This document shows, one piece after another, positions 17,849 to 26,813 of a stretch of DNA of 64,000 bases. The stretch covers positions 1,572-65,571 of the forward strand of contig JAUJNX010000009.1 in assembly GCA_030447925.1 (NCBI GenBank), in the 5' to 3' direction. How positions within the stretch are numbered: the first letter of the stretch is position 1; every line of letters starts with the position of its first letter. Under the pieces are notes generated by a model. The model saw only the letters and a list, made by a program, of their open reading frames with translations, made no database searches and was not told the DNA's origin. Made by a program: the position numbers and the translations under genes. The DNA is from Egibacteraceae bacterium. Its GTDB lineage: Bacteria > Actinomycetota > Nitriliruptoria > Euzebyales > Egibacteraceae.

Positions 17849-18691
17849 GTGGATCGACTGCAGGTGGCCATCGTCTGTCCCGCAGACGAAGCGCGTATGA
17901 CCGTCGCTAAAGCGTTCGACAGAGCCCCTCCGGGATGGGACGTCCGATTGCATCGCGAGATGCCGACGGAGGCCGATGTGGTGGTGTCCGCGGGTGTGAA
18001 CGTCCACGGTGCGATCGTCTTCGACCCTGCCGAGCCGCACCGGGTGATCGCGGATATCCAACGGTGGATCGAGCGGCTGTCCCGCCGGGTCTTCGTCGTG
18101 ACGGGCGCGTCCGGAGGCAGCGGAGCAACGACGCTGGCTCTGCATCTGGCCGCATCCGGCCCCCAGCCGACCTGTTTGGTCGAGCTGAGCGATCGTCCTC
18201 AAGTGGCGGTTCGGCTCGGCCTCGTAGCGACGCCCGAGCCCCCGGCCGAGGATGTGGCCCCGGTTCCGGTGCCGGGGGGATTCAAGCTGATCTCGCTCGC
18301 ACCAGGGGTGCCCGTCGCGATCCTGGAGCGCGCTCTCGCGGCGAGCCCGCGTGTGGTGATCGATGTCGCTCCGGATGCGTTGTCCGGAGTCGTCCGAAGG
18401 TGTGACGCCGGTGTCTTGGTGATGCAGCCCACGGTGACCTCAGCGACCGGCGCGATCAGGGTCTTGGATGAACATCGAGATCTTCCGTGGGCACTGGTCT
18501 CCAACCGCGTCGGGCCGGGGGGTGAGACCTCTCGTGCAGAGCTTCAAAGGGCGGTCGGTCGCCGCGTGACGATGGAGCTCCCCTGCTCGCGGGCGGTGAG
18601 GGACGCCGAGAGCGACAAACGGCTGGTGACGGCCCCATGGTCGCGGTGGCGAGCGAAGGTCCTGCGTCTCGCCGGGGCGCTGGAGGAGTGA
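17849..18691 (+). CDS. CpaE/TadZ-like (Ssd-like) ATPase of the Tad pilus operon
   Basis: First gene of an uninterrupted Tad operon. GTG 17849 is chosen as the start. The N-terminal 75 residues are a degenerate receiver-like region (VAIVCPADEARMTVAKAFDRA). From RRVFVVTGASGGSGATTLAL on comes a MinD/ParA-type P-loop ATPase with a deviant Walker A, and VVIDVAPDALSG is the Walker B region. TadZ/CpaE proteins position the secretion machinery in the cell; the mycobacterial counterpart, Ssd (septum-site determining protein), occupies the same place divergent from a HAD phosphatase. 280 residues, intact. The stop overlaps the start of the next gene (GTGA at 18688). Confidence 0.75.
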   Translation: MDRLQVAIVCPADEARMTVAKAFDRAPPGWDVRLHREMPTEADVVVSAGVNVHGAIVFDPAEPHRVIADIQRWIERLSRRVFVVTGASGGSGATTLALHLAASGPQPTCLVELSDRPQVAVRLGLVATPEPPAEDVAPVPVPGGFKLISLAPGVPVAILERALAASPRVVIDVAPDALSGVVRRCDAGVLVMQPTVTSATGAIRVLDEHRDLPWALVSNRVGPGGETSRAELQRAVGRRVTMELPCSRAVRDAESDKRLVTAPWSRWRAKVLRLAGALEE

Positions 18692-19719
18692 AGGAACCAC
18701 TCCTCGACCTCTTGAGGGGCCACGAGGGGCTTGCAGACCTGGACCCCGCGTCGCGCCGGTTGGCTCTGCGCGCCGTCGTTCGAGAGCGAGCGGCTGAAGA
18801 AGACCCCGGCGACACGCTGGAGCGGATCTCTGACTGGATCGATGGGTTCGGGCCCCTGTCGGCGGCGATGTCGGACCCCGACGTGACCGACATCCTCGTG
18901 AACGGGAGCGAGGAGGTCTGGCTGGAGCGAGCCGGGAGCCTCCAACGTTCGTCGCTTGCCATGAGCCCCCCCGAGTTGTCGCATCTCATCGAACGGATGT
19001 TGGCTGCCTGCGGGGCCCGAGCCGACGTCCTGGTTCCCATCGCGGACGGCAGGCTGCCGGACGGGTCACGCATCCACGTCGTGGTGCCTCCGATCTCCGG
19101 CCGGTCGCCGGTCGTCTCGATACGGAAATTCCCGCAGCGCGCCTACACGCTCGACGACCTGGTGGGTTTCGGCTCCCTGCGACCGGACCATGCGGTCTTC
19201 CTGCAAGCCGCCGTAGCCGAGCGCAAGACGATGGCGATCAGCGGCGGGACGGGGTCCGGGAAGACGACGCTCGCCAACGCACTCCTCGCCTGCGTTCCCG
19301 CACACGAGCGTGTGATCGTGATCGAAGAGACTCCCGAGCTCCGGCCCGTGTGTGAGCATCACGTCTCACTGTTCACGCGGCCCCCCAATATCGAGGGCCG
19401 GGGACACATCGATCAGACCGCTCTGGTGCGCGCGGCCCTGCGCATGCGACCCGATCGCATCGTGATCGGAGAGGTTCGGGGGCCGGAGGCGCTCGACGCG
19501 CTGCACGCGATGGCTACGGGCCATGAGGGCTCGCTGGTGACGGTCCACGCTCGCTCCGCCTCGGACGCGCTCGAGCGGTTGCTGGATCTAGCTCTGATGG
19601 CGCCGGGTGCTCCCGGCGAACAGGCGCTTCGCAGGAAGGTCGAAAGATCGCTCGACATCGTGGTCCACGTGGAGCGCCGCGCCGGCCTGCGACGGATCGT
19701 CCAGATCATGGACGTCTGA
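18688..19719 (+). CDS. tadA: Tad pilus assembly ATPase TadA/CpaF
   Basis: Hexameric secretion ATPase powering Tad/Flp pilus assembly. I take GTG 18688, inside the stop of the upstream gene, over in-frame starts further left. The N-terminal domain includes [21 protein letters not shown], typical of CpaF. The ATPase core has [17 protein letters not shown] (Walker A), [10 protein letters not shown] (Asp box), [32 protein letters not shown] (Walker B and His box). 343 residues, intact. Directly followed, with no gap, by the membrane platform gene. Expected to act at the inner face of the membrane with the TadBC protein. Confidence 0.9.
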   Translation: MKEPLLDLLRGHEGLADLDPASRRLALRAVVRERAAEEDPGDTLERISDWIDGFGPLSAAMSDPDVTDILVNGSEEVWLERAGSLQRSSLAMSPPELSHLIERMLAACGARADVLVPIADGRLPDGSRIHVVVPPISGRSPVVSIRKFPQRAYTLDDLVGFGSLRPDHAVFLQAAVAERKTMAISGGTGSGKTTLANALLACVPAHERVIVIEETPELRPVCEHHVSLFTRPPNIEGRGHIDQTALVRAALRMRPDRIVIGEVRGPEALDALHAMATGHEGSLVTVHARSASDALERLLDLALMAPGAPGEQALRRKVERSLDIVVHVERRAGLRRIVQIMDV

Positions 19720-20616
19720 GTGAGCGACGCCTTGCGGGCCCTGGCCTCGCTTCTGCGCAGTGGCCTCACCCTCCGTCAGGCGCTGTTGTCGTGGCCGGCG
19801 GAAGCCGGTGGGGTCTCCGAAGACATCCGCGCCGTAACGCAACGGGTGCAGCTGGGCTATCCGTTGGCGGATGCTCTCGAAGGCGCCGGTTTCGAACCGC
19901 TGCTGCGGCCGCTATTCGAGCTTCATCTAGCGAGCGGGATCGATCTGGCTCGGTGGCTGGATCATCACGCCGACGAGATGGACGACCGCCAGGCCTTTCT
20001 GCGATCGGCGCGCGCCAGCTCGGGTGCGGCATTGTCGGGACGGATGGTCGCGGGCCTGCCGTTGCTGTTCATCCCTTTCGCTCCCATGACGAGGGCTTCC
20101 TTGATGGATCCGCTCGGCCTCGCCATGTTGTCGGTGGGGATCGCGCTGGCGCTCGCGGGTCTGCGTTGGATAGGGCGGTTGGTTCCTCGCGCTCCGGCCG
20201 ACGACCCGATCGCGGCGTTGTGCGGCCACGTCGCCGCCCTCCTTCGGGCCGGGCTCTGCTTGTCGAGCGCGCTCGATCTAGCGTGTGCAGGAACGCTGCC
20301 GGCTCTCGGGTCCTGCCTCGCGCGAGCCCAGGCGCTGGTCCGTCTCGGGGCGAACTGGCCCGAGGCGTTGCGGGCCGCGGATCCGCGCCTTGCTCCTGTC
20401 TCCACGGTGTTGGAGAGCTCCTCGCGGATGGGCTCGCCACTCGGAGGGCAGGTGGTGGAGCTGGCGGCCGCGCGTCGAGCCGAGTCGCGCCGGAGCTTCG
20501 AGCGCACGATGAAGCGGGCACCGGTGCTCATGGTGGTGCCGCTGACCTGCTGCATCCTTCCCTCGTACGCGCTGCTTGGCCTCGGCCCGTTCCTGCGCAG
20601 CATCTCGCTGGGATGA
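19720..20616 (+). CDS. Tad pilus membrane platform protein, TadB/TadC-like
   Basis: 298 residues from GTG 19720, which immediately follows the tadA stop. Two type II secretion F-like segments are present in one chain. Residues 1-145 read [21 protein letters not shown] and [21 protein letters not shown], followed by helices. Residues 160-298 read [42 protein letters not shown] and a final helix pair. This suggests a fused TadB-TadC platform, where many genomes have two separate genes; the M. tuberculosis cluster has two small ones, Rv3658c and Rv3657c. Membrane helices near 110-145 and 265-295. Intact. Confidence 0.75.
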   Translation: MSDALRALASLLRSGLTLRQALLSWPAEAGGVSEDIRAVTQRVQLGYPLADALEGAGFEPLLRPLFELHLASGIDLARWLDHHADEMDDRQAFLRSARASSGAALSGRMVAGLPLLFIPFAPMTRASLMDPLGLAMLSVGIALALAGLRWIGRLVPRAPADDPIAALCGHVAALLRAGLCLSSALDLACAGTLPALGSCLARAQALVRLGANWPEALRAADPRLAPVSTVLESSSRMGSPLGGQVVELAAARRAESRRSFERTMKRAPVLMVVPLTCCILPSYALLGLGPFLRSISLG

Positions 20617-20647
20617 CGCGCCCCACCGAGGTGAGAGGCTTGGTCGC

Positions 20648-21163
20648 ATGAAGTTGAAGCTCGCCGTCCTTCTTTCGCTGTGCGTGATGGTGGGCGGGTG
20701 CACGCGAGAGCAGCAGGCGCCGCAAGCTGCAATCTCGCCTACTGCGTCGCCCAGCGCGCAGGCAGTGCCCGTCCCGACGCCGTCGTTCGCGCCTGCCAGG
20801 GTGCTGATCGACACCGAGGAGGGCTCGGTGATCATCGACGCCGAGAAGGCCGAGACCCCCGAGCAGCGTTCCGTGGGGCTGATGCACAGAACCTCACTGG
20901 ACGACGATGCCGGGATGATCTTCCTCTTCTTCGAAGAAACCACCGGCGGTTTCTATATGAAGAACACCCTGATACCTCTTTCGATCGCCTTCATCGACGG
21001 CCGCGGCAGCATCGTCAAGATCTTGGACATGGAGCCGTGTGAGGCCGACCCCTGTGAGATCTACGAACCCGGCGTCCCCTACGAGGCCGCTCTCGAAGTG
21101 AACCAGGGCGCCTTCGACGAATGGGGCGTCCAAGAAGGAGATCGCGTCACCGTCACGCACTAA
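20648..21163 (+). CDS. DUF192 lipoprotein
   Basis: 171 residues from ATG 20648, with a signal peptide ending in the lipobox VGGC. After a Pro/Ser/Thr linker comes the DUF192 domain: IDAEKAETPEQRSVGLMHRTSLDDDAGMIF, the GFYMKNTLIPLSIAFID core, and AALEVNQGAFDEWGVQEGDRV. DUF192 proteins are small, often exported, of unknown biochemical role. It lies inside the Tad operon between the platform protein and the pilin and is intact. Whether it contributes to pilus assembly or was simply inserted there cannot be told. Confidence 0.8.
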   Translation: MKLKLAVLLSLCVMVGGCTREQQAPQAAISPTASPSAQAVPVPTPSFAPARVLIDTEEGSVIIDAEKAETPEQRSVGLMHRTSLDDDAGMIFLFFEETTGGFYMKNTLIPLSIAFIDGRGSIVKILDMEPCEADPCEIYEPGVPYEAALEVNQGAFDEWGVQEGDRVTVTH

Positions 21164-21275
21164 TCCCCTGCGCGCCTGCCCTATCCGTGGTGCTTGCCAC
21201 AGACACCCGTTCCGTCGCGGCATCTCATAGCCGCCAGTGCCGCTGAAGAGCAGCGGCCCGGCAAGGAGGTGGCTG

Positions 21276-21455
21276 GTGCAGCGTGTGAGATCTGCGTTGT
21301 TGGGGCAGTCGGGACAGACGACGGCCGAATACGCCCTGGTGTTGTTGGTGGCGGGGATCGTCGTAGGTGTCTTCGCCGCGTTCGTGAAGTCCGGCGCTCT
21401 TACCGACATGTTCCAAACCATCGTGTCCTCTCTCGTCGAACGAGCCCAAGGCTAG
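21276..21455 (+). CDS. Flp-type pilin (DUF4244-like)
   Basis: 59 residues from GTG 21276, chosen because AAGGAGG sits about 8 nt upstream; an in-frame ATG at 21237 lacks an SD. The peptide has the pilin signature GQSGQTTAEYALVLLVAGIV: a hydrophilic leader, a Glu five residues after a Gly, and a hydrophobic helix. This matches actinobacterial Flp/DUF4244 pilins, which are cleaved by a TadV-type prepilin peptidase after the Gly. No prepilin peptidase is present in the window. It is followed 2 bp later by a TadE gene, and presumably forms the pilus shaft. Confidence 0.75.
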   Translation: MQRVRSALLGQSGQTTAEYALVLLVAGIVVGVFAAFVKSGALTDMFQTIVSSLVERAQG

Positions 21456-21457
21456 GG

Positions 21458-21844
21458 ATGAACCGGTCGCGCAAGGGGGCCGAGAGCGGTCAAGCCACGC
21501 TCGAGCTGGCTTTGGGATTGCCCATCCTGGCCCTCTTGCTGGCTGGGTTGGTAGAGGTCGGCTTGGTGGTGGGCGATCAAGCGCGTCTGTGGCACGCGGC
21601 GCGCGAGGCCGCACGTATAGCGGTCGTCGACCCCGATAGCTCCGACGTGCAAGCCGCGGCGGAGCGAGGGGGCCTGAAGCCGTTGCAGGTCGAGATCTCT
21701 CCTGCCGCCGCCGAGCGCCGCCAGGGCGACCCGCTCACCGTGAACCTCACCTACGAGCCGGCGGCTCGCGTCCCCGTGTTCGGGACGCTCTTGCAACGCG
21801 TTGCCCTCTCGGCCGAAGCGACGATGAGGATCGAGCAACCGTGA
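21458..21844 (+). CDS. TadE-like minor pilin
   Basis: 128 residues from ATG 21458. The N-terminus ESGQATLELALGLPILALLLAGLVEVGLVVGD is a TadE pseudopilin motif with a conserved Glu after QAT, followed by a hydrophobic helix and a beta-rich extracytoplasmic domain (VNLTYEPAARVPVFGTLLQRVALSAEATM). Expected to be processed by the prepilin peptidase and to act as a minor pilin or assembly factor. Intact; its stop overlaps the GTG start of the next gene (GTGA, 21841-21844). Confidence 0.75.
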   Translation: MNRSRKGAESGQATLELALGLPILALLLAGLVEVGLVVGDQARLWHAAREAARIAVVDPDSSDVQAAAERGGLKPLQVEISPAAAERRQGDPLTVNLTYEPAARVPVFGTLLQRVALSAEATMRIEQP

Positions 21845-22503
21845 CCTTGTTGCTGGGGGTCATCGGCAGCGTGCTGGCCCTCTTGCTCGGAGGCTTCTCG
21901 GTGAACCTGTCGGAGACCAGCGCGCTGAAGGCCCGGGCGCAGTTAGCCGCCGACGCCGCCGCTCTTGCCGCGGTTGCCGAATCCGGACCCTACGGCGAGG
22001 GCCAACACGAGCGAGCGGCCGCGCGCTTCGCCGATGCGAACCAGGCGCGGCTGCTCGAATGTCTCTGTGAGCCGGGAGCAACCGCGGTACAGGTCAAAGT
22101 GGCGGTTGAAGATGTGGTCGCGGAGGCGCGCGCCGTCTTCGACCCGGAGGCGGTGATGTTCACCGGATCGTCGCCTGACGTCGACGGCCTCCATCCACTG
22201 TTGAAGGCGGCCGTCGACCGCCTGATCCGAGCTTCTGCCGGGGCGGTCCATGTCGTCAGCGGACTTCGTTCCACGGCTCATCAAGCGGAGCTGTGGAGCG
22301 ATGCGGTGGCGAAGTACCGAGATCCGGAGATCGCGGATGACTGGGTTGCACGCCCGGGCACTTCCATGCACGAGAAGGGTCTGGCCGTTGACCTAGGCGG
22401 CGACCTCACCCTCGCCGCTCGCCTCGTGCAGGAGCTCGACCTTCCGCTGCACCGCCCCCTCGGGCACGAGCCTCACCACTTCGAGTTGAAGCCGGAACCG
22501 TAA
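21841..22503 (+). CDS. TadG-like membrane segment fused to a VanY-like M15 peptidase
   Basis: 220 residues from GTG 21841. Residues 1-45 form a Tad-type anchor, LLLGVIGSVLALLLGGFSVNL followed by ARAQLAADAAALAAVAES, the pattern of the small Rv3654c/TadG-like proteins that close actinobacterial Tad operons. From about residue 110 the chain becomes a D,D-carboxypeptidase-like M15B domain: VVSGLRSTAHQAELWSDAV, the zinc-binding GTSMHEKGLAVDLGGD (HxxxxxxD), a second zinc site in GHEPHHFEL. The whole is a single intact frame, so the fusion is real in this assembly. A plausible role is trimming peptidoglycan stems to let the pilus through the wall. Last gene of the intact operon. Confidence 0.7.
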   Translation: MTLLLGVIGSVLALLLGGFSVNLSETSALKARAQLAADAAALAAVAESGPYGEGQHERAAARFADANQARLLECLCEPGATAVQVKVAVEDVVAEARAVFDPEAVMFTGSSPDVDGLHPLLKAAVDRLIRASAGAVHVVSGLRSTAHQAELWSDAVAKYRDPEIADDWVARPGTSMHEKGLAVDLGGDLTLAARLVQELDLPLHRPLGHEPHHFELKPEP

Positions 22504-22523
22504 GGGGCGACCTTTAGGATGCC

Positions 22524-24125
22524 GTGCATGCTGCGAGGCCTCGGCTTGTGAACCGCGCTCCCCATCGTTTGGTCGATGAGTACGAATCCCGTTTGCAGCC
22601 TCTGGAGACCGAGTTCCACCGCGCGTACTGGGACTCACAGGTCGAAGCGACCGCGGAGAACGATCGGCGAAGAGAGAAGCTCGAGCTAGAGCTGAGGAGG
22701 CTGAAAGGTGACCCCGCGACCCTGGCTGCGGTCACCGCTGCGCTGGACGAGGGCGTGCACGAACCGGTATTGGCGCGCCAGCTCAGAGGTCATGAAGCTG
22801 TCGTTGACCGGCAACCAGATGACCGACGCTCAGCGGACCCGGCTGGTGGAGGTCTCCAGCGAGGTCGAAGGTGAGTTCAACCGCTACCGGCCGCAGGTCG
22901 ACGGTCGTCAGTTGAACGAGAACCAGATCGTGGAGGTGCTTCGCACCTCGGATGACCAAGAGCTGAGGCAGCGCACCTATAGCGCGTCGAAAGAGATCGG
23001 TCACAGGGTGAGCGGCCGCGTTCGGGAGCTTGCTCGGCTCCGCAATGCAGTGGCTCTCAAGCTCGGCTTCGCCGACTTCTACACGATGTCGCTCGAGCTC
23101 CAGCAACTGTCGGAGGACTGGCTCTTCCGGCTGTTCGGCGAGCTCGACGAGCTCTACCAGCGAGCCGTTCCGGCGATGGAAGACCTCCCTCGACGGGACC
23201 CTGCGCCACCGGTTCGGAACCACCGAGCTGTTCCCCTGGCACTATCCCGATCCTTTCTTCCAACACCTGCCGCCGGGCATCGGAGTTACTTTCGACGAGC
23301 AGCTCAAGCACCTGCCGGCCGCCGGAGCTTTCGCTGCGGACGTTCGATAGGTGGGGCATCGACCTCCGGCCCGTGCTCGAGATGAGTGATCTGTTCCCGC
23401 GCGAGTCAAAGCGGAGAGAACGTTCTGCCTGGACATGGATCGCTCCGGTCGCGACGTCCGGATCCTCGCCAACGCCGTCCCCGGCGAACGTTGGGCTCTG
23501 ATCATGTTGCACGAGTGCGGGCACGCCGCTTACGACACATCGTTCGACCGCAGGCTGCCTTACCTGTTGCGCCGGGCCGCCCACACCTTCGTCACGGAAG
23601 GAGTGGCCATCCTGGCCGAGAGGCTGGGCCGCAATCCCCAGTGGTTGGTCGAGATCGCGGGGATATCGCAAGCGGCGGTCGAGCGCGCAGCGCGGGACCT
23701 GGCGGAGTCATCGGCGGCTCAAAGCATCTTGTTCGCCCGCTGGGTGTTGGTGGTGTCGCATTTCGAGCGAGAGCTTTATGCCGATCCCGAGGCCGACCTC
23801 GACGCCCGTTGGTGGGATCTCGTGGAGAGGTATCAGTTGGTCGGACGTCCCGACGTGGAGCTTCCCGGAGCGTGGGCGTCGAAGATCCATATCGCCGCCG
23901 CTCCCGTCTACTACCAGAACTACCTGTTGGGCGAGTTGGTCGCGTCGCAGTTGCAGGAAACATTGACCGAGCGAGCGGGAGGTCTTCTGACCCCGCAGGC
24001 GGGCGAGGTCCTCACCGAGCATCTCTTCCGCCACGGGAACCGGTGGCGATGGGACAAGCTGATCGAGGAGGCCACGACGGGCGGCCCGCTCTCCCGAACC
24101 TTTCGCCGCCCAGGTAGCTATCTAG
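22524..24125 (+). CDS. M2/M3-like gluzincin metallopeptidase
   Basis: About 530 residues over five or six frames. The N-terminus (LVDEYESRLQPLETEFHRAYWDSQVEATAEN) and the following FNRYRPQVDGRQLNENQIVEVLR and RELARLRNAVALKLGFADFY resemble the helical bacterial relatives of angiotensin-converting enzyme (M2) and the M3 family. The zinc site is LIMLHECGHAAYD, with a downstream Glu in the FVTEGVAILAERLG segment. The C-terminal part KIHIAAAPVYYQNYLLGELVASQLQ is also typical of M2. Indels lie near 22780, 23190, 23330, 23415 and 24105; the last gives the end PFAAQVAI at 24125. Start GTG 22524 or 22548. The stop shares CTAG with the convergent LCP gene. Confidence 0.65.
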
Positions 24126-25024
24126 GCCCGACAGAGGTTAGAGGCTTCCGCGTTCTCCCGGAAGCGTTGATAGATATCGGCAGCCCCGGGCGAGATGAAC
24201 ACGACGCTGGCCGCCCCCACCGAGCCGAGGCTCGCCGGGACGGTTACTTTCCCGACGTCCGCCGCGCTGACCTGGGTGGCCAAGATCCCCAAGCGGAACA
24301 TCTCGTCGGCCTCTATGTCGAAGCGCGCATGCTCCCTAGTGGCCGTGATCCAGCGGAACAGGGCGGCCGGGCTGTCGCGCGTTTCCTGGTTCAGCTTGCG
24401 AAGCAACGCGACCAGCATGTCTCCCTGGTGCGTGGTTCTGGCGATGTCTCCTCCGCTGAACGCCTTGCGCGCCCGAGCGTAGGCGAGGGCCTGGTAGCCG
24501 GCGAGCCGTTGCTTGCCCGCGTCGAGAACCGATCCGGAAGCCCCGATGTCGTTCACCGCCTGCGGGATGTTCATCACCACCCCGTCAAGGTCGTGAACGA
24601 GTTCTTGGAATCCGACGAACCCGGTCATGGCCCAATAGTCGAGCTGGATGCCGGTGAGGTTCTCGAGCGTCTGTGCCAGGAGCTCCGGGACCTCCCCGGA
24701 AGAGCGCTTCATTGATCTTCGCCGACCCATAGCCGGGGATGCTCACCCACGAGTCGCGCGGGAAGTTGAGGACGCCGCCCTTCATGGTTTCCGTGTTGAC
24801 GCCGACGATGTGGATCGCGTCGGCAAGCGAACGATCGGGGTTCCCGAACCGGGCATCGTTGCCGATCACCAGAACGAAGATCTTGCCCTTCTCGGGCTGG
24901 AAGCTCTCGTGCACCCGCCCGAACAAGGGGCCCCGGCGATGCTGGGCTCCGGTGTCCCCACGAGCGGCACGAAGGTGCATACGAGCGCCAGCAGCGCGAC
25001 GAGCGCCGAGGCCCTCTTGATCAT
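24122..25024 (-). CDS. LytR-CpsA-Psr (LCP) family protein
   Basis: LCP enzymes attach wall polymers such as arabinogalactan or teichoic acids to peptidoglycan. ATG 25024 gives a signal/anchor (MIKRASALVALLALVCTFVPL). After an indel near 24930 comes the LCP core: KGKIFVLVIGNDAR, DAIHIVGVNTETMKGGVLNFPRDSWVSIPGYGSAKINEALFRG (the Arg and Asp of the polyprenyl-phosphate-binding site). An indel near 24690 leads to TGIQLDYWAMTGFVGFQELVHDLDGV and LAGYQALAYARARK, the conserved late LCP motif. Ends at 24122, shared with the convergent peptidase. The gene just upstream overlaps by ATGA and encodes a single-helix membrane protein, suggesting a two-gene operon. Confidence 0.8.
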
Positions 25025-25697
25025 CGTCGTTCGCCCTTGCTCTGCTTGTGGCCCCGGCCGGGCCGGCGCGCCCGTCCGGCCGGGCTGGAAGCGGTCCCTG
25101 GTCGACCTCGAAGGCCACCACCTCCCATCCGGTCTCACCCCGTGCCAACCACAGCGTCGACCGGTGCCGGGTGGATGTCCCCCGGGCCGGGGCCTTGGCG
25201 CGGATAGAGACCTCTGCAACGGCATTGCGCGCGCCTCCGCCGCCCTGGATGCCGATCCTCGCCCGCCGTACGGTGGTTGTGGTCACTCCGGCCACTCGGG
25301 CTCCGGCCCCCGATCTCTCTCGAAGGCGGCCGCAGCGGCCGGCGCAGAAGTCCTTTGCAAGGGTGGCGTCCAGCTGTTCGGGGTGGACGAACAACGCGTC
25401 GAAGACCCTGCGAACCAGCCGCCCCAATGGAGCCCGCTGGCGGTCCACCGCCCGTGCGTCGGGCGAGGCGAGCTTGCCATCCGTGGAAGGGGCGAAGGTG
25501 GTGATCTTCCAGACGGCCTGAGGCAGCGCCCTGTCTTGCACCTCGATCCGGGACGCCTCGGCCGGGGGTTGCACGGTTCGGTGGGAAACGTCCCGGATGA
25601 CGAAAACGGTGCCGATCGCCACGAACAGCGCGACGACGGCCCCGACCGTGATCCATATGCGCGTCTGCTCGGGCAGCACCGTACTTACCGCCATCAC
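25021..25697 (-). CDS. single-pass membrane protein upstream of LCP gene
   Basis: ATG 25697 (a second ATG follows) begins a cytoplasmic stub, one membrane helix (IWITVGAVVALFVAIGTVFVI) and an extracytoplasmic region of about 180 residues with strands such as VAEVSIRAKAPARGTSTRHRSTLWLARGETGWEVVAFEVDQG. No family recognised; the second half looks like an NTF2-like or Mce-associated fold, which is only an impression. An indel near 25110 probably brings the true end to HKQSKGERR with a stop at 25021 that overlaps the LCP start (ATGA). Co-transcription with the LCP gene is likely. Confidence 0.5.
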
Positions 25698-25907
25698 CTC
25701 CGGTCCCGCGTCGGATCTTCGTTAAAGAGACGCCGCGAGGGTAGTCAACGATGCTCGCTAGATGACGGATATCGCACCGCCCGGCTCTGGTCGTCCTCCT
25801 GCCGTTCGGCGGTCGCGTCCCCTGGTTAAGGGCTCGTCGAGGGGGCCGGTTTAGGATTGCACCCTCTTCGCTTACCCGACGCGTGGATCTGAGAGGAAGG
25901 ACTCCCT

Positions 25908-26248
25908 ATGGAGCTGGGTCTGGATGTTCGTAAGGTCGGATCGCATTCCGTCGTAGACGTGAAGGGCGAGATCGACGTCTACACCCGCCGAAGCTACGCG
26001 AGAAGCTGATCGAGCTCGTATCCGAGGGCTCCTACAACGTGGTCGTGAACCTCGAAGGGGTCGACTTCCTGGATTCAACCGGGCTGGGGGTGCTGGTCGG
26101 GGCCTTGAAGCGGGTCAAGGCCCATGACGGCAACCTCACCCTGGTCTGCACGCAGGACAAGATCCTGAAGATCTTCAAGATCACCGGGTTGACGAAGGTG
26201 TTCCCGATCCACACCTCAGTTGAGGAAGCCGCGGACGGCGCCGCCTGA
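25908..26248 (+). CDS. STAS-domain anti-sigma factor antagonist
   Basis: SpoIIAA/RsbV-like switch protein, about 113 residues. ATG 25908 has the SD AGAGGAAGG. The first strand pair ([26 protein letters not shown]) is followed by one missing base near 25985, which recreates the usual [12 protein letters not shown] helix. The phosphorylation-site motif is intact, [19 protein letters not shown], with Ser before Thr-Gly-Leu-Gly. In partner-switching systems the unphosphorylated form releases a sigma factor from the RsbW-like kinase encoded immediately downstream. Intergenic 25698-25907 probably holds divergent promoters; I see no convincing consensus there. Confidence 0.8.
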
Positions 26249-26256
26249 GTCTCCAG

Positions 26257-26745
26257 GTGCACCAGGTCGACATCGCCATCCCGCCGGCATCGGTCTACGT
26301 CGGTATCGTCAGGCTGACTGTGGCCTCCCTGGCCCGCTCGGCTGGTTTCGACGAGGCCCGGATCGATGACATCCGCATCGCGGTCTCCGAGGCCTGCACC
26401 AACGCCGTCCTCACCAACGAGGAGGCCGGTTGCTCCGACCCGGTGACGGTGGGATGGAGCGAGGAGCCGGATCGCGTGGTGGTCGAGGTGACCGACGGCG
26501 GCGGGACCCCCCACGATGAGCCACCCATGGAGGACAGCCAGGGATTCTCCACCCGGGTGGTGATGTCGGTGGCTCTGCTTGGGGGAGATGGCCGACGACC
26601 TCACCTTCGGCCCGGCCCAGCGGGGGGCAGCACTGCGAAGCTCACCTTCGGCCCCCTGAACCCGCCGTCTCCCCAACCCGCCCTTCCTGCCCCAACCCAC
26701 ACCGGCCCCGTTTTGAGGGGCTCAGACCGATTCGCCAGGCGTTAA
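26257..26745 (+). CDS. RsbW-like anti-sigma factor kinase
   Basis: GHKL-type ATPase that phosphorylates the STAS protein and binds a sigma factor. GTG 26257 lies 8 bp after the STAS stop. The N-box reads DIRIAVSEACTNAVLTN, with Glu and Asn for Mg-ATP binding; the G1-like box is VVVEVTDGGGTPHDE. Two compensating indels between about 26565 and 26630 scramble the G2 region (expected ALLEMADDLTFG), after which the frame returns to LTFGPLN. The C-terminus is Pro-rich and may be longer than in relatives. No sigma factor gene is adjacent in the window. Confidence 0.75.
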   Translation: MHQVDIAIPPASVYVGIVRLTVASLARSAGFDEARIDDIRIAVSEACTNAVLTNEEAGCSDPVTVGWSEEPDRVVVEVTDGGGTPHDEPPMEDSQGFSTRVVMSVALLGGDGRRPHLRPGPAGGSTAKLTFGPLNPPSPQPALPAPTHTGPVLRGSDRFARR

Positions 26746-26767
26746 ACGCTCCCTCAAAGCGGGGGAT

Positions 26768-26797
26768 TTGACGTTTTGGGATTGCAAAAGGTAGTTT
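26768..26797 (+). promoter_or_regulatory. candidate promoter of the dtxR-hppA operon
   Basis: TTGACG (26768-26773) and TAGTTT (26792-26797) are separated by 18 bp, with the regulator's ATG 16 bp further on. The -35 match is good and the -10 poor; there is no SD before ATG 26814, so a short or leaderless transcript is possible. Confidence 0.35.
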
Positions 26798-26813
26798 GCC
26801 GCTCCTGAAAACC

